A DNA stretch of 64,000 nt from Sinohyriopsis cumingii (lineage: Eukaryota; Mollusca; Bivalvia; Unionida; Unionidae), in NCBI GenBank assembly GCA_028554795.2, contig CM068825.1, positions 155,673,053-155,737,052 of the forward strand, in the 5' to 3' direction. The notes beneath the pieces were generated by a model. It saw only the letters and a program-made list of their open reading frames with translations, did no database searches and had not been told where the DNA came from. Both the position numbers and the translations under genes were made by a program. Numbering within the stretch: the first letter of the stretch is position 1; each line of letters begins with the position of its first letter. Below are positions 12,786-23,175 of the stretch, piece by piece.

Positions 12786-14267
12786 GTGCAAGTACACTTT
12801 AGATCAGAATTTTTTTAAAGTTCAGTAGTATTTTTTTGGAGGGGTTAGAGATTATAGGTAAAGATTTTGTTCATCTTTTCTGCCACTAATCAGGGCATCA
12901 TTATACTAACACCCACAAGAGTTGCTTACATCTTCAACTATTGAATGACCTTGCCTTTTTTTAGCTTTTAATTTAATAAAATTAAAACCTAAATTTGAGA
13001 GCAGAAATGTTGAGCACTGAAATGGTGGGCATACAAGGCTTATTATTAATTTAACCTAATTTTGAGGATCACTTATTTCCATTATTGTGAAAGTCTTGCA
13101 CTGGGAAAAATATATAAGGAATAGGTTCCTAGAAGTCACTAGCAGAGAGATCATATCATCATGGTTTTTTCAGTTATCTCTACCCTCACCCATAGTACTT
13201 ACATGTGCAGAAGTGACCCTAGTTAGTGGATAAGGTAGCAGAATATACTTCTGCATACTTTAAGTTATTTTTTTTATAGTGGAGTTGGGGGAGATAACTG
13301 TGATACACTGTAGCTTCTTCCCCATGGAGTGGACTGGAACTTTTTTATCCATTTTGAGCATCAACCCAACACCCCAAATTGTCTCAAGATTTGAAGTTTC
13401 TATCTCGAATTGTTTAAGACGGTTTCTGCCACACTACTCAGGCATACATGCAAGCATGTCCAGACAGTCAGGATACCGTACTCTCTAATATGAGAAGCAT
13501 GGAGATAAACATGATATAAATTATTTACACCCTCACAAATAGGTAAGTATGTATGTATATCATTTTAGTTGTTGTAAAACCTCGTCTGTTACAATGATTG
13601 AATTCAATTTGTATGAATTAATCATTCAATAAAAAAATTATATTTATGCTTTGAGTTTAAAAAAACATCTGAGAGCATATACCAGATTCTGGTTGCTTGA
13701 ATGTTATGACATTTGAATGATGGAAAAAGTGCATAATGAATAAGACAAAATGTACATGTTGTTATTTGAATCAGAAGTATCTGGAATATTTTACCCAATA
13801 TTTGCAGCATAAAAACATGTCAACATTACCAATACTGTTTCTCAACACGAACAAAGTCTACAGTTTTTGAAATAGGTAATACAAGAACCAGTTCAATTTC
13901 CTAGCAATGCAGTGGGTTAGTGGAACTGAATGGTTCCATGTCTTTATAATATGACTCACTACTATTGGACTTTTAGTACCCATTGACTCCTAAGACTGAA
14001 TACAATATCTTTCTCCAGTTTATTCTTCTTTTCTTGTAAATATTTATTTGTATTTCTTTTTTTCCCCAGATATTCCAGTAATTAGTGGCGTTTCTATTAG
14101 GACATATATTCATCTGTGTGATTCAACTTAATGTTGAAACTAAGGATCCTGTCTTGTAGATCTCTCAAACAGCCATAGAAAGGTAACTTTATTGCACATT
14201 TAAATCTCAATAAATTATGTATTAAATATTGATCAATGCACAGAGTGTGCACAAGATTTTGATGATG
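12786..14267. other. No gene recognised
   Basis: AT-rich DNA with short frames on both strands (13279-13488 +, 13622-13810 -) and no recognised domain or repeat. Confidence 0.45.
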
Positions 14268-14994
14268 GTAATAATAATAATAATAATGACCTTACTTAAA
14301 TAGGGTAACACAATTAGCTAAGAACTCATCTACCTTGAGGCCCTCATACAAAGGAATTTATTTATTTTAGCTGCATCTCTGAAGCCATTGGATATATTGG
14401 GTTTGGAAGAAGGAAATAGAGTGGGCATTTCAATCTCAAATGGAATGCTATTCCAGAGCAAAGTTCCAGGGTATTGGAAACTTTTTAAAAATAATTCCTT
14501 ATTTGGTTTGGGAATTTTATACTGTTTGGTGGACATGAATCGCAGGTGGGGAGTATTGCAAGTTAGCCTATGCTGGAATAGTGATTGTAAATATTCAGGA
14601 TCACTATTATCGGATATCCTGTACATTAATTTGGCTTTTCTCAAACAGAATCAGTCTTTAATAGGTAATATTTTTAACTTACCAGCTAAATTGACCTTGC
14701 TTTCTTTCTGGATTGATATGACCATATTTACGGTATGTTTTTGGACACCATTTTTTGTTTGAAATATAATATTTAAATGCCTTGTAAGTTTTTGGACATT
14801 GCTTCACTATAATTTTTTCTGCAATTTATGTTTTCTGACACTCTCTAGGAAGATCTGCTACATCATTTTAATGTAAAATTCACAGCATGTTTGCCGTTAA
14901 TTTAACTGATATGATACAAAGTTCGCTTCATTTGGTCGCCAATGATTTAATGTGATCATGAACTTCCATGAAGTAATATACTTTAAAATTCTTA

Positions 14995-14997
<3 letters not shown>

Positions 14998-15029
<32 letters not shown>

Positions 15030-15336
15030 TTAGGATTTTTAATGTAGCTATAAAAAAATTTCAGCCATATCGCTATGATGTCTGCTGTGTGGCAGTTTAT
15101 AGTAATGTCTAGCACGGGGGGGGCATCATGCCGCAGACATGTAGCATTATGTCCCACCCAATCACATTATCCTGACACCAGGCCGACCAGTCCTGACACT
15201 AACCTCCTAACGCTGAGCCCAAGTGAGGCAGCTGTTAGTATCATTTTTGTAAATCTTTGGTATGGCTTGGCAGAGGATCAAACCCACGACCTCCCGCATC
15301 CGAGGCAGACACTCTAACCACTAGGCTACAGGAGTG
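14998..15336 (-). mobile_element. SINE family 1, minus strand, with (CA)n tail
   Basis: The head at 15290-15336 retains a tRNA-like box A region (complement of CCACTAGGCTA) and box B region (complement of GATCAAACCC). The body is full length, and the tail is a (TG)n run on the + strand (15000-15028). It sits within the TIR element and is therefore the youngest of the three nested layers. Confidence 0.88.
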
Positions 15337-15375
15337 TATGTATAGATGGATGGATGGATGGATGCATGGATGGAC
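15335..15375. repeat. GGAT-type microsatellite
   Basis: Short run of GATG/GGAT units with one interruption (ATGC), directly beside the SINE head. Confidence 0.8.
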
Positions 15376-16819
15376 AACAAACAGATCACCTTTATTTTTT
15401 AAAAATGCCAACATATTAATCATGCCGAGTTGTATATTGCAACTTGCTTGTTATTTTTACCCTTCCTAGGCGGGCATTCAACACTTGCCCCATATTGAGC
15501 CTCTCACCCTCTAAGATTAGTCATCATACATATACCGGTATTTCTACTCTTGATACTAACATGTTTCTGTCATAAATATCTTAAGAATTATAATTCCAAA
15601 ATCGTTTTTATTTAGTCTGTATTAATATCTTAATTACACAGAAATAAATCTTGCGTGCATTTGTAATGTCGAGTTAAATGATCACTGATTAGCAGAGGGT
15701 TAATTTGTGGATTGCAAGAATACTAATATGGTGGTTATTTTGGAAAATATGCACACAATCGTGGCTCTAATACATGTATGGCTGTGTTTTCTGGTGGATG
15801 GACATGTATCAGATAGACAAAATAGGCAAGTAATGCCTGTTTTTCACTCATCACCCTTTCCGTGGTGTTAGACAAAATACTTGTTTTACTTCATGGCAGC
15901 ACGTCATCATGTGAGTAATCAGTAACTACATTATGGACCGGGGGTGTGTGTGGAATAAATCTGTCTTCACCTGTACGTTTTTGGACACCTAATTAAAGAA
16001 TTTAATATGTATTCGGATGACAAAAGAAGTAATTATTTGTTGCAGTCCGAAAACATATGGTAAATACGGTAGCCCAAATGCTCTGTTTTTGAAGATGTGC
16101 CAGCTTTGCTATGTTTTTATCATTTGAATTACCACATATTGTATTACAGTAGTCTAAATAGGGTTGTATGTAATTATTATAAAATAGTTTTCTAGAATGG
16201 AAGTTTCTGTAAAGTAATAGTTTTGTTTGAAAAATTGCTAATCGTTACCTAGATAGGTAGAGGTTTTATAATCTTGTTTGCTGGAAAACTTCTTTATTCC
16301 TGCAATAACATCTGAAAAAGAAATCAGTCTTGTTATCATGTTTAGCATTCAATTTTTGGGCTAGAATTATTTATTCAAATATTATTCTCAGGAATTACAA
16401 AGTGCTCAATAATATTTTTTGACAAAAACATTAATTGGAATAATTATAGTGAATTCAAACAAGGATATCTTGATTTATAATAAGGTGATTCATCAAGAGA
16501 CTTGGCACATCATCACATTTCAGGCCATTGGTACTTAATACTTTTGAGACTACTGGCACATCAACACCATCAGTATTGGATCTTATTTGGAATAACCACT
16601 GGAATTTAATTAGAACAGTATTCATTAGGACTGGTGGTAAAACTTTTTGGACTATTTGGGATTTAATTTGCATTACTGTAAGTTTTTTTTTAAAGTTTCA
16701 CTTCGTATTCTATGAAAATCAATTATTTGTTGAATTTTATAAAACTTGTTGGTATTGCTCATTTTTGTTGCTTAGTTTAAAGACAGAGGTTTAATATTTA
16801 ATCCTTCTGAACAAAAATT

Positions 16820-17430
16820 AATATTGCCATCAGGTCTTTACCAAAAGAACTATTATGATGCCTTAATGGTTCTAAATGGCCAACGTAAAAATCATGTTGT
16901 AGCTACTCCTCCTAAATGGATAGTTGTATCAACATGGGTTTCTTACTAAAAAACTTCTTACAATGTCTAGTCAGTCCAAAATAAAATGCTGCTACACAGA
17001 CATCCACTATGGCTGACACAGTGGCCATTTTTAATATATTCATATTACTGCTTTGTCTGAATAAATGGTCGTATCAGCATGGGGTTTTTGATGAATGAAT
17101 TCTTATGATGTCTAGTTGTTTGTAAATGAAACTTGTACTGATCTTTCCAGTATTGGGCCACAAGTAATGGCTTCTTCCAGATGGCTGGTCATATTGACAT
17201 TGTGTTGTGACCAAAAGAGTTTTTATGATGTCTAGTTGCTCCAAAATGGAAATGGTGCCAATTTGTTGTTCATTATAGTCTTAAAGGCAGTCATCTTGAA
17301 AATCTTATTGTTACTCCTCCAAGATAGAATGTCATATCAACATAGGGTATTTGCTAGAAGATTTCTTATATCTTGTTGGTTTAAATGAAAATGGTGTCAA
17401 TTTGACATTCATTATATCCAGAAACAGAAG
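16820..17430 (+). repeat. Tandem core array, related to the 10665 array
   Basis: The same words recur in the same order: AATGGTGCC or AATGGTGTC near 17250 and 17388, TTATGATGTC, GACATCCACTATGG and CATCTTGAAAAT. The first units are strongly diverged. Unit size is near 140 bp. Confidence 0.7.
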
Positions 17431-18043
17431 CTACTTTAAAAGTTTTATTGTCGTTAAAGAATACATACATGCCAACCATTATGCTTTTGGCATAATTAGA
17501 TTTTTTCACCAGATTATGTTTTATACTCACCTGCATAATGGATTATGCATTTTTACTACATTAAAAAATAGAATGCAATGAAAAGTAATGTTTGTCATTG
17601 TTATTATCATCACTTTAGTACCACACATCGTATAAATTTGAGAATATTCTTTAAAAAGTATACCGCTGCATACAAATAGTGTAAGAGAGTACATTCATCC
17701 ATTGTAGACATACACATATTTTCCTTATTTTATATTTGTAGCAGCTCTATACTGAACATTTACAAGAAAACAGATAGATTTCCTCAATTTGAAAACTTGT
17801 TGTACAGATTCATTATATTTTGATGATATATTTAGGTAATGGGCCAATCAGTGCTAACAAAATTGCACTAGATGTTATGCAAAACAGTCTTTATCAACAT
17901 GATTCATGGATGTTATATGAACAAATATTTCGAGAAGAGGGATCATTTTAAACTTCAAAACATGTCTTATCAGAAAAAGGGCAAATCAGTAGCGCTTTAC
18001 AAATTTGAGAAAAAATATGTGATGCGATATTGCATATTGTGAA
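17431..18043. other. No gene recognised
   Basis: A frame at 17351-17581 overlaps the repeat and has no known motif. The remainder is AT-rich and unremarkable. Confidence 0.4.
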
Positions 18044-18177
18044 GAATTTATGGACTTTACTATGATAATTGATAATTCAGCGAAAGATAGATATGTAGAC
18101 AAGTTATAAAGAATTTATGGACTTTACTATGATAATTGATAATTCAGCGAAAGATAGATATGTAGACAAGTTATAAA
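18044..18177. repeat. Perfect 67-bp tandem duplication
   Basis: The unit starting GAATTTATGGACTTTAC at 18044 is repeated from 18111 with no difference that I could find. Perfect identity suggests a recent duplication or an assembly artefact. Confidence 0.9.
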
Positions 18178-18667
18178 GAATGTTTTATAACAACGACTTG
18201 TCTGTCTCTTTTGTGCTTGTATTCTGATATTAATCCACATAGAAATTTGCCTATTTGTGACAAGAGTTTTAACCAGCTGCAGATCCAGTTAGGTAGCAAA
18301 AATAAATGTACATTTTTCATAGTTTCCTGTAATTATGGCACGTAATATATAGATTACACTTTTTATGCTGAAATGTACATTGTTTTGCTACATATATTAG
18401 TACAGATTGCACTTATTCTTCGCAAGGAGTTCGCATGTGTCAGAATATCAGAGATAGTTAAAAGGAAGAAATTTGTTAAATTGAATTCCTGAAATTCGTT
18501 TTTCAGCTACTAGTATGTCAGTCTCTTTGAGGGACTCTCGTAATGAATATATAGCTGTATATTGTGATAGGTTACTCTCCGCATGCTGTCTGTATTGTCC
18601 ATGCTAATTTGTTGGTATTAGAAAAATTGGCTTTTATTCACCAGCTGTTGTGGCTATTCAAAGCAAT
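18178..18667. other. No gene recognised
   Basis: No coding or repeat signal noted. Confidence 0.4.
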
Positions 18668-18812
18668 TACTGATGCATGAACTATGTGGCAGTGGTCATA
18701 CTGACTGTGACTCCAAGGTTACTTAGAGCCTGTGACTTCTACCCAGTCAAATCTGGCTTCTGGATGTGGACAGTGACAATAACTTCTGTCTCAGAGGCTG
18801 ATTTAATGAACA
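18668..18812 (+). repeat. Dispersed repeat, partner at 44983
   Basis: Shares TGATGCATGA, GCTATG/ACTATG, GAGCCTGTGACTT, ATAACTTCTG and ATGAACAA in the same order and spacing with 44983-45118. Family not recognised. Confidence 0.65.
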
Positions 18813-18909
18813 AAATCTTTTTCATTTGATCAACTCATTATTGTACTTCTGCTTTGATATAATTAAAAAGAATCTTTTTTTTATTGTTTTAATGCTCAGT
18901 CATAGGGGA

Positions 18910-19074
18910 CAGCATTTTCTAGGTGATGATTGCTTTAATCTACAGCATTTTGTAGGTGATGATTGCTTTAATCTACAGCATTTTGTTGGTCATGATTGCT
19001 TTAATCTACAGCATTTTGTAGGTCATGATTGCTTTAATCTACAGCATTTTGTAGGTCATGATTGCTTTAATCTG
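18910..19074 (+). repeat. 33-bp tandem repeat, 5 units
   Basis: Units beginning CAGCATTTTGTAGG start at 18910, 18943, 18976, 19009 and 19042. The period is a multiple of three, so a frame stays open and reads repeated QHFVGxDCFNL. There is no sign that this is a real protein. Confidence 0.9.
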
Positions 19075-20210
19075 AATTTGTTTTCTACATGATAATTAAT
19101 GTTTGCATTGACTGCTGACTAAATTGTTTTCTACAGGTGAATAGTGTTTTCGGTACCATTTTGTACCATCCTTCTCACGAGCAAGAGAAGTTGTAAAAGT
19201 AGCAGTAGGTGTTGGTTGGGCAATGGGCACAACATAATTTTGGTTGTTCAGGGTGCATTGCTGTTGGCTTAGGGGCAAAGATGATTTTGTACATCATAAA
19301 CTGAAATGGTGTTGGTTCATCAGCTCAAGTTGATCATCACTGTTTGTATTGTTTTTATATTACATGTGTATCAATAAGCGTTATCAAGCCTGACTTTTCA
19401 TATTTCTGTTTGCGCCATTCCCTCCATACCGCATGATTTATATAACCGTGATAATTTGACACAAATTCCTTCTTTTTTTTAAGCCAAAGGTCAATAAAGT
19501 GTCTTCTTTCATTAGCAGTATAAGATCATCTCCCCTGATAATGATAGCTTGGGCATAAAAAGAGAGCCTGAACATTTTTGGTTCTCTTTGGCATAGATTG
19601 AATTGAATGTTAGGCAAGTACTTTCAAAGATGCTAAATTGGAAAAAGAAAGCATCTCTAGACTTAGACTGGTCTGTATCAAGTGAAAGAAGGTGCTAATT
19701 TTAATTGGATCATCTTCTGTCAAATGGGCAGTAAAATTTGTAAATGAACTTCTTGAAGTTGTGGAATTTTTTGTAGTGGTTCCTATGCACATGTGCAGCA
19801 AAAAATTATCACCTACTGGCTTCTGTTGATAACCCAGATGAATATCACAGGAATCTTGAGGTTAACCTTGTTGATACAGTTTTTTACTTATACTTCAGTT
19901 ATGTGATCTGTTTTTCAAGTACAGTTGTCCATAGACTTGTGTAGTGATGAAGAGTTAAACCCAGAAGTTTTTGAAAGTGCAGTCCAAAGAGTGTGTAACT
20001 TCTTTTGATACCAATAAAACAACCATGTCTCCTAAAAGTTTACAAAGTATGAGTATGTACTGAAATCAAAGGATAAGACCTAATTAAATTACAGACTTTT
20101 AGCAACATAAATCAACACTAGTGATGTGTACAGAAAGATTCATTTAATTTAGAAAATGGTTCCCTTTATGTTATTTCTTCTAATTTGAAAATTGATTGTA
20201 ATTATTCTAT
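19075..20210. other. No gene recognised
   Basis: Short frames only (19096-19278 -, 19610-19801 -). No motif, repeat or RNA gene noticed. Confidence 0.4.
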
Positions 20211-20268
20211 CTTTTTATATAATTCAGGTGTATCTGAATCTTTTTATATAATTCAGGTGTATCTGAAT
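20211..20268. repeat. 29-bp tandem duplication
   Basis: The unit starting CTTTTTATATAATTCAGG occurs at 20211 and 20240 without visible differences. Confidence 0.9.
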
Positions 20269-20642
20269 GATGATTGTCATGTAATTTTAATTTTTGTAAA
20301 AATAATCAGTATTATAAATAGAAACTTTGATAAATATTTTTATTAAAAGTTGATAACATGAAATTATTAGTTGTAGTGAAATTTCAGAATATTCCAGATG
20401 TTTTGACTTTGACTTTGTACCACTGACCTTACCCTATGTACAAGTTTTCATTATTGCCCATAAGGGTGCATCAACCACAATGAGTATTAGCTACAGTCTT
20501 GTTCAGACCAGACTATCTGCATAGAGAATTGCAGATAGCAGTCTGGGGAAAATACAGTAATAACTGCTCTCCCTTATATATTGTTTATATAAAGATGATA
20601 CAGTCTGATCATCCTTTAAATACACGCTGACATCATTATGAT

Positions 20643-20699
20643 TTGTGGGGTTTAATGCCATTTTCAGCACATTATAGGCTATGCATTGCATCCAGTATA
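20643..20699 (-). mobile_element. SINE family 2, 3' stub on minus strand
   Basis: The + strand complement shows GGGGTTTAATGCCATTTTCA and CACATTATAGGCTATGCA, the inverted tail of SINE family 2. Only the last ~57 bp remain. It touches CAGTGGTTCCCCTCTTATAC at 20700, which looks like a DNA-transposon terminus. Confidence 0.7.
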
Positions 20700-20825
20700 C
20701 AGTGGTTCCCCTCTTATACGGCCACCCCTTCTGCACCAGAAAAGTGGCTTAATAAGACAGGTGGCTTTTCCAGAGGGGGGCTATATTTGTGAGATGTATT
20801 TGTGTATATAGTAGGAAAACTCATT

Positions 20826-23175
20826 GTCATTGGCATCCGTTAGTCTCGAGAGACGATGGAAGTGTGCCCATGAGCGGTGTCCCAGTTGGTGGTTGTGCAG
20901 CGTCTGCTGTGGCTGTGGAGCCCAGCACGGGAGTGGCAGTCCTTGCTGCACTTGAAGGTTGAGTCTGATGTGGGTTGGAGCTGCTTCTTTTTCCTCTGAA
21001 ATCTCTTTTCATCACCTAGCAAGCGTAGCTTGTGCTCACCGGCTTTCAGACCAGTGATCAGAGCATGTCTACAGCTGGACCTGTCTAGAGCAAGCTTTTC
21101 CCAGGTGTTGACATTGATGTTATAGGCTTTCATGTCACACTTGCAGACATCCTTGAAGTGGAGATGTGGCCATCCAAGCGACCTTTTGCCAGAGGCAATT
21201 TTTGAATAAAGAAGGTCTTTGGGGATCCGTCCATCACCCAGCCATCTGATGCGACATTGACGGAGGAGTGTGACCATGCTGACAATCTTGGCACGTTCAA
21301 ACATCTTGTTATTTGTTATTCAATCGCTCCAGGTGATCTCGGAGGTATCACATGTGAAAGACAATCAGTCTTTTCTCTTGTGAGGCATACAGAGTCCATG
21401 TTTAACTGGCATACAGGAGATCTTTGTGTTTAGGGCCAGCATGCTGTTGTTCCACACTCTTTTTGTTGTTGATGCCTTTCCAATCTGCTTGTTGAGCTCA
21501 GCATCGAGCGAGAGGTTGTTGGTGATGGCAGAGCCAAGGTACATGAACTGACTGACTACCTCAAGTTTGTAGTTGTTGATGATGATGCCTGGGGGGTTCG
21601 TGTCCTCATCCATCATGTTTGTTTTCTTTAGGCTGATGGTCAACCCAAACTCATTGCATGCTTTAGCAAAGCAGTCCATCAGGTGCTGTAGCTCAGCTTC
21701 TGTGTTAGTGGCTAGAGCAGCATTGCCTGCAAAAAGCATGTCCCTGATGGTTGCTTCATGCACTTTGCTCTTTGCCTTCAGTCATGCCAGGTTGAACAGT
21801 CTGCTATCTGATCAAGTGTGCAGGTAGATCCCTTCTGTGGATGTCCAAAAGGCGTGCTTGAGCAGGACAGCGAAGAAGATGCTGAAGAGCATGAGGGCAA
21901 GGATGCAGCCCTGTTAAACTCTGCTGCAGACGTCGAAGAGGTTGGACGTTGAGCCTTTGTACTGCACTGTGCCTTTCATGTCATCGTGGAAGGACTGGAT
22001 CAGGCTTAGCAGCTTTGGACGGCATCCAATCTTTGGCAGGATTGTGAAGAGTCCGTCTCTGCTGACAAGATCGAATGCCTTGGTGAGGTCTATCAAGCTT
22101 AAAAGCCAGGAAGAGGAGTCTGTATTGTTCTCTGACAGTTGCCTGGCACACTAGAGAGCGGTCGATGTCGCAGTCAGTGCTGTGGATGGTACGGGTAAGA
22201 AGCACACCTTTCATTGCAGAAAGTTTCATAATGATCAAGTCCAGCTGGTGCCAGTGTTTTGGACCCGGGATGCTTCCGATACACTTTATGCTGTGGCTTT
22301 GTCTGAAAGAATGAATCGGTGATGCTGTTGTCATGGTACGAGCACATCTCTAGGAGATGCTGCCCAATCTCATTCATCTTCCCAATGCCAAACTTGTTAA
22401 GACAGGAAAGCCAAGAATCATGGCTGGCACCCACCCTAGCGTTGAAGTCGCGCATTAATGTCAAGTTCTCTTCCTTGGAAATTTTGTCAATTCGATGAGC
22501 GAGTCTAACTGGTATCTGCAGTGGCACTTAGTGTGGGAGCATAAACTCTGATCAGGTTGACAGGCCCGGTTGTGGTGTGGAGGCGGAGTTATAGCAGTCT
22601 TCCATTTCCTTGTTGGCAGGGTTGTGTCACCCCCAGCATAGGGTTCCTGATGGCAAATCCAACACCAAACTCTCTGGTTTCGTTGATGCTCTTTCCTTGT
22701 GAGAAGAACGTGTAGTTCTTTTCTCTAATGGGCCCAGAATCTGGTAGCCATGTCCCCTGTAGTGAGGCGATGTCAGCCTGGAGTTTTGCAAGTTCGTCGT
22801 TGATGATTGAAGCCTTTCGAACATCGCTGATTGCCTGGAGATCATCTGAGAGCCCAGTCAACATGGTCTGGACATTCCAGGTACCTAGCTTGAGGATTGG
22901 AGGTTTCTTTGTTATTTCTTGGTGCAGTAGTTACAGTCTGCTTGTCAGGTACTCGCGTACCTTAAGCCCTATGCACCCAGCAAGACAGGCGAACTGTGGC
23001 GGGACGGCACCTTATTGGCTGGGGAGCTACCCATCTTGAGGTGGGCAGTAGCTGTCCAGTGAGACATGTTGAAGCTACTGGCATTCTTTCTCACATACAT
23101 TGAGCTGAGACTTGAACCAACACAGAGATGAGATCTGAGTGATAAGTAAATGCCACCCAGGAGTTCCCTCAAGAT
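20826..23175 (-). pseudogene. Decayed non-LTR retrotransposon (APE endonuclease + RT)
   Basis: Minus-strand translation in broken frames gives, in order: endonuclease start KLGTWNVQT (about 22890-22865); YTFFSQGKS and GVGFAIRN (about 22710-22650); DFNARVGASHDSW (about 22450); the RT segment DLTKAFDLVSRDGLF (about 22090-22045); QGCILA (about 21910); FAGNAAL (about 21733-21715); GLTISLKKT; FMYLGSAITN; and a C-terminal WLGDGRIPKDLLY (about 21240) with a degenerate Cys/His finger (about 20960-20900). Two catalytic losses are visible: the usual QETR of the endonuclease reads QGTW, and the RT FADD box reads FAGN. The several hundred bases expected between endonuclease and DLTKAFD are missing, with fusion near 22110-22150. 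The GC content is higher than the surroundings. The stretch 22910-23175 is probably the 5' part of the same element. Confidence 0.85.

Larger units (their letters stand above)
14721..16070. mobile_element. Non-autonomous TIR DNA transposon inside the LINE
   Basis: The 26-bp ends at 14721-14746 and 16045-16070 are inverted copies matching at 22 of 26 positions (both read ACC.TATTTAC from the outside and GGAC at the inner edge). The ends coincide with the break in the LINE reading frame. A subterminal word GTTTTTGGACA recurs at about 14738, 14787 and 15977. A TA duplication is possible (TA on one side, TC on the other on the minus strand) but not proven. No transposase was recognised. The element holds the SINE at 14998-15336. 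Confidence 0.6.
14268..16240 (-). mobile_element. Decayed LINE (CR1/RTE-X-like), split by a TIR element
   Basis: On the minus strand, 16220-16075 encodes the late reverse-transcriptase segment SRKLFYNNYIQPYLDYCNT followed by KLAHLQKQSIWA. The next residues resume at about 14720 with ISIQKESKVNLAGK and LKILPIKD, then RKAKLMYRI, PEYLQSLF and LLWNSIPFEI (14660-14400). The junction needs at most about two missing residues, so the DNA in between (14721-16070) is an insertion. A stop lies after LPIKD. The 3' end carries TTTAAGTAAGGTCAT and an (ATT)n tail at 14268-14310. Traces upstream to about 16680 may be an earlier polymerase part but are too eroded to call. The clade name is a guess from the terminal motifs and ATT tail. 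Confidence 0.7.

Noticed and set aside
14330..14762. Plus-strand 124-codon frame at 14388-14762
   Set aside because: Antisense shadow of the LINE polymerase end read on the minus strand.
18826..19092. 88-codon frame with repeated QHFVGDDCFNL
   Set aside because: Explained by the 33-bp tandem repeat; no conserved flanks or splice signals.
21573..23039. Several plus-strand frames in the LINE region
   Set aside because: Shadows of the minus-strand endonuclease/RT reading, which carries the recognisable motifs.
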